Shown piece by piece: positions 55,395 through 64,000 of a stretch of 64,000 bases of DNA. Numbering within the stretch: position 1 is the stretch's first letter; each line of letters starts with the position of its first letter. A program made the position numbers and the translations under genes. The notes under the pieces are model-generated. The model worked only from the letters and a program-made list of their open reading frames with translations. It did not search any database and was not told the DNA's origin. The DNA lies in contig JAXLWK010000004.1 of NCBI GenBank assembly GCA_046328525.1, forward strand, positions 496,001 to 560,000, read 5' to 3'. The DNA comes from JBDHWG01 sp046328525. GTDB taxonomy: Bacteria > Chloroflexota > Anaerolineae > Epilineales > JAHCIE01.

Positions 55395-57785
55395 GTGAAG
55401 ACACAAGAGATTGATATCCCGGTCACGATGCCAGAGGAAGAGCGCCACTACTGCGCCGACGCCCTCATCGAGGCGCTGACGACCAACGACGGCATCCTGG
55501 GCGCGCAGCTCGACGCCAGCCGCTCGGTGCTGACGCTGAAGTACGACCCCGAACGCGCCTCGTTGGTGGCGGTCGAAGGCGTCGCCGAAGACCTGGGCAT
55601 CACCCTGGGCCGCCAGTTCCAGGCGTGCGCCATGGGCGTCAAGGGGCTGACGTGCGACCAGTGCGCGCTGCGCCTGGAGCACGGCCTGACGGCGGTGACA
55701 GGCATCGTGCACGCCTCGGCCAACCCGGCCGCCGGTGTCCTCGGCGTGCAGTACGATACGGGCGACGTCACGCCGGCTGAGATCGAGCGCAAAGTCTCCG
55801 ACATGGGCTACCACGTGCGCAAGGAGGACGAGGAGGAGCCGCTGTGGGTCAAGCACCGCGACGCCTTCCTGACGGCGGTCGCCGGTATCTGCCTGATCGG
55901 CGGCATCCTCACCGAGTGGCTCGGCGGCCCCCACAACCTCGCCCTCGCCTTCTTCATCGGCTCGTACATCGCCGGCGGCTTCTACGCCGCGCAGAACGGC
56001 ATCAAGGCGCTGTTCTCCCTGGCGCTCGACGTGGACTTCCTGATGGTGGCGGCGGCGCTCGGCGCGGCGGCGATTGACCACTGGGAGGAGGGCGCGGTCC
56101 TGCTGTTCCTGTTCTCCCTGGGCAATACCCTGGAGCACTACGCCCTGGGCCGCACGCGCAACGCCATCCGCGCCCTGATGGACCTCAGCCCGCAGCAGGC
56201 GACGCGCATCACCCTGGTGGGCGGCGTCCGCGAGGAGCACGTCGTCCCCATCGAGGCGCTGGCCGTCGGCGACATGGTGCTCGTCCGGCCGGGCGAGAAG
56301 ATCCCGGCCGACGGCACGATCGTCGTCGGGCAGTCGGCGGTGGACCAGGCTGCCATCACCGGCGAGTCGGTGCCGGTGGACAAGGACACCGGCGACACGG
56401 TGTTCGCCGGCACCCTGAACGGCGCCGGCGCGCTCGAAGTGAGCGTCGCCAAGACGGCCCAGGACACGACCCTCGCCAAGATCGTGCAGATGGTGGAGGA
56501 GGCGCGCAGCGAGAAGTCGCCGACGCAGCGCTTCATCGAGACGTTCGAGGAGAAGTACGCCTGGGGCGTGGTCAGCGTCACCGCGCTCATGATCGTCGTC
56601 CCCTGGCTCGTGATGGGCCAGGACTTCTCGACGGCCTTCTACCGCGCCATGACCCTGCTGGTCGTGGCGTCGCCGTGCGCCCTGGTCATCTCGACGCCGG
56701 CGTCGTTCCTGTCGGCCATCGCCAACGGCGCGCGCAACGGCATCCTGTTCAAGGGCGGCGCGCACCTGGAGAGCGCGGCCGGTATCAAGGTCGTCGCCTT
56801 CGACAAGACCGGCACGCTGACCTACGGCCGGCCGAAGGTGACGGACATCGTCGCGTTCGACGGCGCGACCGAGGACGACGTGCTGCGCCTGGCCGCGGCG
56901 GTCGAGGGCCTGTCGGAGCACCCCATCGCCACCGCCGTCGTCAACGCCGCGAAGGACCGCTCCCTGATGGTTCCCGCCGCCAGGGACGGCAAGGCGCTCC
57001 ACGGCCAGGGCATCCTGGGCACGGTGGACGACGCCGTCGTGTGGGTCGGCAAGCCGAGCCTGGCCCAGGAGCAGGGAAGCGCAATGGGCGACGGGGCGCT
57101 GGCGCAGCTCGCCGGCCTGGAGAGCCAGGGCAAGACCGTGGTAGCCGTCGGCGCGGAGCGGCCCCTCGGCCTCATCGCCGTCGCCGACACGATGCGGCCC
57201 CAGGCCGTCGCCGCGATTGCGGCCCTGAAGCGCCTGGGCGTGCAGAAGGTGGTCATGCTCACCGGCGACAACCGCCGCGCCGCCGAGGCCATCGCCCGCC
57301 AGGCCGGTGTGGACGAGGTGCACGCCGAGCTGCTGCCCGTCGACAAGGTGCGCATCGCCAAGGAGCTTCAGGCGCAGTATGGCGACGCGGCGGTCATCGG
57401 CGACGGCGTGAACGACGCGCCGGCCCTGGCCGCGGCCACCGTCGGCATCGCCATGGGCGCGGCCGGCTCCGATGTGGCGCTGGAGACGGCCGACGTGGTG
57501 CTGATGGCCGACGACCTGATGAAGCTGCCCTACGCCATCGCCCTGGGCCGGCAGGCGACGCGGGTGGTCAAGCAGAACCTGACCTTCGCCCTGAGCGTCA
57601 TCGTCGTCCTCATCCTGTCCACGTTCCTCGGCGTGATCGGGCTGCCCTTGGGCGTGATCGGGCACGAGGGCAGCACGGTCATCGTCGTGCTCAACGGCCT
57701 GCGCCTGCTGAACTACAAGCCCAGGCTCCACGTGCCTGAGAGCGCGCCCAGCGCCACAGCGCCGACGGTCGTCAAGGCCGCGTAG
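55395..57785 (+). CDS. P1B-4-type heavy-metal efflux ATPase
   Basis: A 796-residue P-type ATPase. Two N-terminal ferredoxin-like segments are present: the first (about 5-75) lacks cysteines, the second has LTCDQC near 85-90. Membrane domain follows, with ITGES near residues 321-325, the SPC metal motif near 427, the phosphorylation site DKTGTLT near 471, SEHPIA, GDGVNDAP, and HEGST near 757. SPC plus HEGST marks the P1B-4 group, which exports Co, Zn or Fe(II). Pairing with a PerR-like gene recalls B. subtilis PfeT, an iron exporter. It shares the transcript with the regulator. Confidence 0.93.
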   Translation: MKTQEIDIPVTMPEEERHYCADALIEALTTNDGILGAQLDASRSVLTLKYDPERASLVAVEGVAEDLGITLGRQFQACAMGVKGLTCDQCALRLEHGLTAVTGIVHASANPAAGVLGVQYDTGDVTPAEIERKVSDMGYHVRKEDEEEPLWVKHRDAFLTAVAGICLIGGILTEWLGGPHNLALAFFIGSYIAGGFYAAQNGIKALFSLALDVDFLMVAAALGAAAIDHWEEGAVLLFLFSLGNTLEHYALGRTRNAIRALMDLSPQQATRITLVGGVREEHVVPIEALAVGDMVLVRPGEKIPADGTIVVGQSAVDQAAITGESVPVDKDTGDTVFAGTLNGAGALEVSVAKTAQDTTLAKIVQMVEEARSEKSPTQRFIETFEEKYAWGVVSVTALMIVVPWLVMGQDFSTAFYRAMTLLVVASPCALVISTPASFLSAIANGARNGILFKGGAHLESAAGIKVVAFDKTGTLTYGRPKVTDIVAFDGATEDDVLRLAAAVEGLSEHPIATAVVNAAKDRSLMVPAARDGKALHGQGILGTVDDAVVWVGKPSLAQEQGSAMGDGALAQLAGLESQGKTVVAVGAERPLGLIAVADTMRPQAVAAIAALKRLGVQKVVMLTGDNRRAAEAIARQAGVDEVHAELLPVDKVRIAKELQAQYGDAAVIGDGVNDAPALAAATVGIAMGAAGSDVALETADVVLMADDLMKLPYAIALGRQATRVVKQNLTFALSVIVVLILSTFLGVIGLPLGVIGHEGSTVIVVLNGLRLLNYKPRLHVPESAPSATAPTVVKAA

Positions 57786-57850
57786 CGCGCCAGATGTCAG
57801 GACTAAACAACCTTACGCTCGCTGACAAGCTCATGCACATCCAATAGCCC

Positions 57851-57885
57851 GCGCCCGACGGACCATCCTCCGTCGGGCGCGTTTT
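57851..57885 (+). terminator. Intrinsic terminator after the metal ATPase gene
   Basis: A perfect 12-base stem, GCGCCCGACGGA/TCCGTCGGGCGC, with a six-base loop and GTTTTCG after it. Confidence 0.9.
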
Positions 57886-57891
57886 CGTCCC

Positions 57892-57999
57892 TCACCCCCA
57901 GCCCCTCTCCCAAAATGGGAGAGAGGAGCCAGAGGAAAAAAAGCAGAAAGCCTTCTGACTCCCCTTCCTCCCAGAACGGGAGGAAGGGGGTGGGGGATG
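57892..57999. repeat. Repeat family D, copies 2 and 3
   Basis: CCCTCACCCCCAGCCCCTCTCCC with GGGAGAGAGGAG (57892-57932), then CTCCCCTTCCTCCCAG with GGGAGGAAGGGGGTGGG (57957-57999). They fill the space between two convergent genes. Confidence 0.8.
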
Positions 58000-58009
58000 G
58001 AGGGGCGAC

Positions 58010-61000
58010 TCACGGCCCGCGCATGCTCAGCAGCGGCAGGTAGATCTGCGGCTGCGACTGCGCCCGCAAAATGTTGCCGCCCACTGCCTGTCCGTCCACG
58101 TACTGAGTCACCGTGAGCATCGGCGGGTCGGCGCCCGCCGGCGTCACAAAGTCGAACACGAGCTGCGTCTTCTCGTCGCCCGCGAATGGGATGCGGTCAA
58201 TCGTCGCGCTGACCACTGCCGCCGCGTCCGCCGCCAGCGAGGCCTGCCCCATCGTCCACGCCGGGGTCGAGGGCGTCGTGTCGAGCTGGATGGACGTCGT
58301 GCCGGCGACGACGTGGCCGCCGGTGACCGTCCCGCCCGCGCCCTGCCAGCGGCTAAACGCTGTCGCGTCGGTGAACGTGACCCGTGCGCTCGTACCCGGT
58401 GCGACCGGGGGTGAGCTGATCGTCGCCGAGCCGTAGCCGCTGCCGTGGTTGGCATTGCCGACGTTCACCGCGCCGCTCGACGTACCCCCGCCGATGATCT
58501 GCGTGTTCTTCTGGCACAGGTTGTTGTCGAACGGCACCCAGCCGTCGGCGGTGATGGGGTCGGTCGGGGCCTCGATGCGCGCCAGGAAGCAGTAGTGGCC
58601 CTCGGCCGTCGGCGTCCACGGAATGGCGACGATGCCGTTCTCACCCACGGTCAAGAGCGGGATGGTCGCCGAGCCGACCTCCGGCACCCAGTCGTCCGGC
58701 CAGCGGATGTTGGACGCACCGGGGGCATCGTACAGGTGTACCTGGATGTCGCTCACGCCGGTATCGCCGATGTTGCGCACGCGGACGTAGACGGTGTTGG
58801 CCTGGCCGGCGATGGGGTTCTGGTGAATCTGCACGCCGTCGGGCTGGTTGCGCACCCAGATGTCGGGGCTATCCCACCACGCCTCGCCGTTCGGGTTCGA
58901 CGGCACGCGCCCGCTGTCCGAGGGGTAGTCCTTGCACATCACCTGCGGGTTCTTCGCCGCCGGCGCCAGCACCGTGACCTGGGGGATCGGGAAGGTGAGG
59001 CTGCCCGGCTGGCCCTGGGAGTTCGTGTACGTTGCCGTGGCGTAGTCGTTCGTCGGCCACGTTCCCTGCGTCTGGGTCATCTTGACGCGGTAGCTCCAGC
59101 GCTGCGTCTCCAGGCCGAGGCGCGGGATGCGCCAGGTCAGGGTCTTGCCGTCGGCGCTGACGCTGGGCAATGGGGACCCGGTGAACGAGTTGGGAACCAG
59201 GGTCACATACGGCGACAGACGGTCTGTGATGACGATGTTCGTCGCGGGCGCGCTGCCAATTGCGCCGGCGATCTGTTGGTAGATGGCATCGAGGGACGCG
59301 GCATCAGGCGCGAAGTAGTAGTCGCTAGGCGACGAAGCCACGTCGCGCATCAGGCTCGAATCGACGTTAGCGCCGAGGCCGATGGTGATGATGCGGGTGC
59401 CGGCGGCTTTCGCCGCGGCCGCGGCCGTGCGCGCATCGGTCGTTGTCGGCCGGCCGTCAGACAGAAGCACCATGATGGGCTGGTTAGCAGGCTTGTGTCG
59501 CGGGCCGGCCAGCTCAGACTGCGCGATGTTGATGCCGAGGGTCATATCGCGCACCGTGCCGCCCGCCACCAGACTGTCAAGGGCAGCGCGGACCGGACCG
59601 AGGCTCGATGTCAGAGCCGCGTCCAGAAGCCCCGACGAGCTATCGAATGAGGCAAGCCCCGCCTGGTCCGTCGTCATGTCCAGACGGTCCAAGAATCCCT
59701 TCGCCGCGGTCTTGGCGGCAGTGAGCTTGATGCCTGCCATTGTGGCGGACCGGTCCACGACGAGCATCACGTCGGCGGGCTTGCGCGTCGGCAGGCAGCA
59801 GCCGTCCAGGCCCTCGAGGCTGAGGAGCACCGTCACCTCGCCGCCCGGCTGAACGATGCTCGGACTGGCGGTCTTGTCGCGGTTGACGCGACACGGTGGC
59901 GACGGCGAGCAGATGTGCAGGTGAATGTCATCCACGTGCGCGCCGGCCGAGAAGTGTTCCACCGTGGTCGTCTTCTGGAACTCGAAGACGAGGGCGACCG
60001 TCTGCCCGCGCACCAGGGCCAGCTCATCCGGCGTCAGGTTGTAGCTCGCCGCGTCCGGTTCGCAGCCCATCTGCCGCACCAGATTGATCTGCCACAGCCG
60101 CACCAGTTCGGTGGTCAGCGTCATGTCGTAGAGCGAGGCGCGTAGATAGTTCGGCTCGTTCGGCGGCAGCTGCTGCGGGTCGCTGCCCCACCACGAGGCA
60201 AAAGCGCCGGAGTCGCCGACCCAGAAACTGACGCTCTGGGCGTCAGGTGCGATGCTCACAAGCTCATAGAGCAGCTCGCGATTGGCGATGCCCGGCGGCC
60301 CTTCGAACGCGGCCTGGTGGTCGCTCGCCTCGACAAGCTCGCGCCCCAGCCGGCTGTACTCGCCCCAGCTGCGGTTGAAGTCGTAGAAATGCGGGTTGCG
60401 GATGGCGTTCGGCGCGCTGCCGGGCGGGCATTCCGGAGTCACCAACGGCCTCGGCGGCACGCAGGTCGGTGTCACCGTGGGCGTCGGCGTCCACGTCGCC
60501 GTCGGTGTGGGTGTCCGTGTGGGTGTTCGCGTGGGCGTCGGCGTCACCGTGATGCAGTTCGCGGGCACGTGGATCGTCACGCCCTGGCCGCCGTACACCG
60601 CCCCGTCGCCCACAGCGCGGACGGCGAAGGAGTAATCCCGTCCGACGGCCGTCCCCGGTGGAACGCGGATGTCAACTTCAAAATCGGCCGTCAGGCCGCC
60701 CGGCGGGATCGTCAGGTTTGTATACGCCGGTGGACTGACGGTAAGCCAGGACTGATAGCTCGACGGATCGGCGACGAGCTCCAACCGCGTGATGCGGCTG
60801 CTCGCCGACGTGACGAGATTCTTGATCGCCGTCGGTAGATCCGAGGCGTTCGCCAGCTTCACAGCGTCACCGCCCGCGCCCGTCTGGTAGGCCCACCACT
60901 GCCAGTACTTGTAGAGCGTGTCTACGCTGGCTGACGGCAGGTCCGGGAAGATCTGGGCATAGTGATTCGGGACGACGAACAGCAGCGTGACGCTGCTGGC

Positions 61001-62848
61001 CTCCATGCCGCTGAGCACCGTCTGGAGGTCCAGGTCATCGCTCGTCCCCGGTATCCCGTCCCGGCCCGGGTCCAGGTAGCTGGGCGCGTAGCCCGTGCGC
61101 CATCCCGTGCCTGTGTGATACGGGGGATTGGGGACGCCGTAGTTCAGGTTGTCATCGTGGGCGACGCTATCGCCGAACATGATGACGAAGCGGCGGGCGT
61201 CACGCCGCCAGCCGATGGCGGGATCTGAGTAGCTCTCGTAGAGGGCGCGGGCATAGGCCTCCGGCTCGTCGGCGCCATAGCCGGTCGAGATCGCGTTGAT
61301 GGCCGACTGAACGGCAGTGCGATTGCCGCTGACGGCCTGCCGCAACAAGTAAGCGTGGTCGTTGGTCCCGCCATACGGGTCGCTGGGGTAGTCGAGGAAG
61401 TCCATCACCCCGAACTGAACGTCTGGGATCAGGCCTGCCAGGTCATTCATAATCTGGATCGCGTTGGTCTGGACGACGCCGATCTCATTGCGCATGCTTC
61501 CGGAGGCATCGAACGCGAACACGATGTCCGCCCGCCCCGGCGCTGGCGGGATGAAGATGTGCTTCGTCTCATGCGCCGATTGGCCTGGACAGAGCGTCGG
61601 CCCGAAATACGATGTCGGCGTCGGTGTCAGCGTGCGCGTCGTGGTCGGTGTCGGCGTCGGTGTGGCGGTGCGGGTCGGCGTGACCGATATGGGCGGGGTG
61701 ACCGAGCCGCACGCCGGGTCAATGCGAATCGTGGTTTTCTTCTGGTCCTGGAGACAGCCCGTCTGGGCATCGTACACTGTCACGACCACGTCGTAGTCGC
61801 CGGGGGACGGCGACGGGCGGGTCGGGATCGTCATGGGAATGACCCGCGAGCCGGGCGCGGTGAACGTCTGCTCGGCTGAGGCCCAGATGATGTCGCCACT
61901 CCAGACGGCCGCTTCGACGCGCACCGACTGGGAGGACTGGCTTGTGCCGATGTTAACGAATGTCCCAATAGTCGAGCCGGGCACGTAGCAGTGTGTATCG
62001 GTCGTCAGCGTGTTGATCGTGGCCGTCGGCGCGCAGCTTGTGGTGTTGACGGTCAGGTTAACGTTGTCAATGTACGCGCCAAAATCGCCTGGGCGGGTCG
62101 CGGCGTTGGCGCTCTGGAAGACAAAGGCAATCCACACCTGCGAGTGACCGAGGGCGCTTGTACCGGCGCCGTCGAAGTCGCTGAGGTCAATGTGGTCACG
62201 CCCGCAGTAGGGCGACCAATCCGCGTTATGCCCGGCGTTCCAGTGGCCGTAGAAATTGTAGCCGTCAATCGAGACCAGGGCCTTGAGATAGTCTGCTCCT
62301 CCGGAGCAGTTGGCGCCTTGGCACCAGCTGGCCGTTCAGTAGTCGTAGTAGAGCAGGCCGGCCGTGGCGTTCGTCAGATCAAGTGGACCGTAGAACGCCC
62401 AGGAGTTGGTGTTGGCGGCGTACGGACCATCGCAGGGCAGCGTTGAGCCGTTTGCGCCGCCGCCAATCGCCCAATTCAGGTGGTTCGATCCGTTGGCGCA
62501 GCGGTTCGACCAGTAGTACTCCCCACCTGTCGCGCCGTTGTCGTCCCGGGTTGACCAGAGACCGTTCGGCCACGTGCCGTCGAAGTTCTCATCCAGCAGG
62601 ACCGTCCAGTCATTCGCCTTGAGCGGGAGTTTCAACGCCGGTCCGGACGGCAGGGACTGCTCAAGGGTCATCGGCTGGCTCACCCGGCCCCGCCCGTGAG
62701 ATGCCTCCGGTTCCTGGGCGGCCGGACCGGCGACGGCGGGCAGGGCGAGGAGGAAGCCGAGGGCGCCGGCCGCGACAAGCAGGGTCAGAAACGGAATCCA
62801 TTTTGCGAAACGTGTCAGGTCTTCCTTCGCTTTCGTTGCGGATGGCAT
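58010..62848 (-). pseudogene. Giant two-VWA surface protein gene with one in-frame TGA
   Basis: A single frame of 1613 codons interrupted only by TGA at 62338-62336 (codon 171). The 5' part (start ATG 62848 with GGGGAGG, signal helix about 17-40) ends YYDY; the same frame continues TASWCQGANCSGG, where Trp would be expected at the stop. Order of parts: jelly-roll/MAM-like domain, PT linker, VWA domain with DASGSM near residue 444, PT linker, second MAM-like domain, VWA domain with DRSATM near 1028, DUF11-like and CARDB-like domains, and the tail QIYLPLLSMRGP. It would be a cell-surface adhesin or sensor. The break may be a real mutation, readthrough or a base error. Confidence 0.8.
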
Positions 62849-63365
62849 GTTGTCCTCCCCAAAGGAGTTATTTGGATCGCGCGAAGATTTGGAAAATGCG
62901 GACCATGGAATTTTGGACCGCGAAAACTTGGACCACGAAGGACACGAAAGGACGCGAAGGACGCGAAAGGGTTGTCACCCGATGGGTCGAGGCGCGCCAT
63001 CCCGAATTTCGTCGCAATAGGGGGAAGGGGAGAAAACCCTCTGGCCCCCCTCGCCCCTTGTGGGAGAGGGGCTGGGGGTGAGGGCCGAACCAGGAACTTC
63101 GGGATGACTCGCGTTTGTGTGGGCGGGCAAGGCGCGTTTCTGCTGCGGGCAAAACAAAAGCAGGTTCCCCTCCGCGCTCATCGCTGTGTCCAGCGCGGCT
63201 GAGAACCTGCCCTAGATAATATCCGCCCCCGGCTGACATCGCTGTCCCCCCGAGACACGCTGTCTCAGGTCGCGTAGCGAACCGGGCCGCCACGTGACCC
63301 GAGGCGGGCGGTACATGTTGTTATCGTGTCTCTCCGTCTTCCTGTAGCGCCGACTCAAGTCGGCG
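62849..63365. repeat. Gene-free stretch with repeats C, D and E
   Basis: Holds a partial family C copy (62930-62970), family D copy 4 (63036-63085), the minus-strand hairpin described next and a perfect family E hairpin CTGTAGCGCCGACT/AGTCGGCGCTACAG (63342-63371), which supplies the stop codon of the next gene. No gene is seen. Confidence 0.75.
63150..63210 (-). terminator. Long hairpin with T-rich tail, minus strand
   Basis: GCAGGTTC (63160-63167) pairs with GAACCTGC (63203-63210), and inside it CCGCGCT pairs with AGCGCGG. Read on the minus strand the hairpin is followed by TTTTGTTTTG, as an intrinsic terminator for the gene ending at 63366 would be. Confidence 0.6.
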
Positions 63366-64000
63366 CTACAGCTTTCCCGCTCCCTCGGCGTCGGCGAGTT
63401 GCATCTCCACCGCGCGAAGAATCGTGATGCGCCGCTGGTGTTTCTCTTCGTACTGCTGCACCTTGCGCAGCTCCTGCGGCGTCAAGGCCGGAATCTGGGT
63501 CAGGATTTGCGTTGCCGACAGCCCCCGGTAGCCGGGGAACGGCTCTTTCATGCGCGGCGCAGGCTTTGGCGGCGCGGCGACTTGCTCCTCGGCAGAAGTC
63601 GCCCTGGGGGCAGCGGGCGCGTGGTCGGCGGTCGCTGGGAGCGGCGGCGGCGCGCTGATGGCCGTCGGAGGCGGAGGGACGGCGTCGGTGGGCTGCGGCT
63701 TGCGGCCGAGCATCGCCACCATCTCCTCGATCCACTCCGTCGGCACCTCGCCGGCGTGCTCGGCCTTGACGCGATTCTTCTCTTCGAGCACCTGGTCGAG
63801 GGCAGCCATGAGCCGGCAGATGGTCTCTTCGAGCTGACGCACTTCCGTCAGCGTCGGCATGCGGCGCAGCTGCATCAGATACCGCAGGTAGTCTTCGATA
63901 TGCTCCTCAAAGTCGCGCTCACTGTGGTAGCCAAAGGGAAGCACCCAATGCACCCGGTCCTTTGGCCCGCGCCGCACCAGGGTGCGCACCAGGCGCGTCG
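63366..64000 (-). CDS. Uncharacterised helical protein (5' end beyond window)
   Basis: At least 207 residues from a GTG at 63989, but the frame stays open to the window edge, so the true start may lie outside. It begins with a basic region (RRGPKDRVHWVLPFGYHSERDFEEHIEDYLRYLMQL in outline), then a predicted coiled coil (about 45-80), a Pro/Ala linker (95-150) and a second helical part (LSATQILTQIPALTPQELRKVQQYEEKH). No family is recognised. Its last codons and stop lie in a family E palindrome. Confidence 0.65.
   Translation of the reverse strand, partial: TRLVRTLVRRGPKDRVHWVLPFGYHSERDFEEHIEDYLRYLMQLRRMPTLTEVRQLEETICRLMAALDQVLEEKNRVKAEHAGEVPTEWIEEMVAMLGRKPQPTDAVPPPPTAISAPPPLPATADHAPAAPRATSAEEQVAAPPKPAPRMKEPFPGYRGLSATQILTQIPALTPQELRKVQQYEEKHQRRITILRAVEMQLADAEGAGKL

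Noticed and set aside
55371..57731. A 786-codon open frame antisense to the metal ATPase
   Set aside because: Same reason: the plus-strand protein has every P-type ATPase motif, while the antisense product is His/Arg/Asp/Gly repeats.
58010..62848. Reading TGA as tryptophan in this organism
   Set aside because: Several intact genes, such as recF and the oxidoreductase at 17210, end at TGA in the expected place, so the standard code applies.

Overview
This looks like chromosomal DNA of a GC-rich member of the Chloroflexota (Anaerolineae/Caldilineae-like). That placement is inference. It rests on secreted proteins with long Thr-Pro linkers ending in a Tyr-Leu-Pro motif, lipoprotein-type transport without outer-membrane genes, and dense families of short palindromic intergenic repeats. 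No rRNA, tRNA or CRISPR array was seen. Both window edges cut genes.

Layout. 0-7 kb: a DinB-like gene (with a tandem paralogue running off the left edge) and a type I restriction-modification locus hsdR-hsdM-hsdS, split by a small HicB-like gene and a candidate small RNA. 7-13.2 kb: a lone zinc-finger protein, the RNA-repair operon DinB/archease/rtcB, a three-gene toxin-antitoxin-like operon, and an SDR plus sigma-factor operon with an operator-like inverted repeat. 13.5-13.95 kb: a gene-free stretch with a near-consensus promoter, a 13-bp closing helix, several internal helices and a terminator. I read it as an unassigned structured RNA, and it is the most interesting object in the window. 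14.2-17 kb: an S41 protease lacking its expected catalytic Lys and Gln, behind an HtrA protease whose promoter carries four repeats at an exact 11-base period. 17.2-20.7 kb: a flavin/F420 oxidoreductase and a single-chain type IIG restriction-modification enzyme.

21-27.9 kb: a secreted Gmad2-type protein, recF coupled to two nucleoside-type ABC permeases, and small enzymes. 28-36.4 kb: a sucrose-use operon (amylosucrase, fructokinase, two sugar permeases, binding lipoprotein, LacI regulator with its operator). The pieces fit: imported sucrose is split by amylosucrase into polymerised glucose and fructose, and the kinase takes the fructose. 36.9-41.3 kb: dTDP-sugar genes and a Wzz/tyrosine kinase/PHP phosphatase module for exopolysaccharide export. 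41.5-43.9 kb: methyltransferase, CDP-alcohol phosphatidyltransferase and CdsA-like synthase, resembling the poorly understood E. coli ynb cluster. 43.9-49.8 kb: M81 peptidase, acyltransferase, amidase, double cupredoxin and a TRIC-type channel.

50-54.6 kb: two large secreted fibre-like paralogues built of GVYG repeats around a small surface protein. 54.8-57.8 kb: a Fur/PerR-type regulator with a textbook promoter and operator, followed by a P1B-4 metal-efflux ATPase. 58-62.8 kb: a giant two-VWA surface protein interrupted by one in-frame TGA. 63.4-64 kb: an unknown protein cut by the right edge.

At least five palindromic repeat families (called A to E below) fill the intergenic spaces. In several places they extend into coding sequence, where they supply linkers, C-terminal tails or stop codons.
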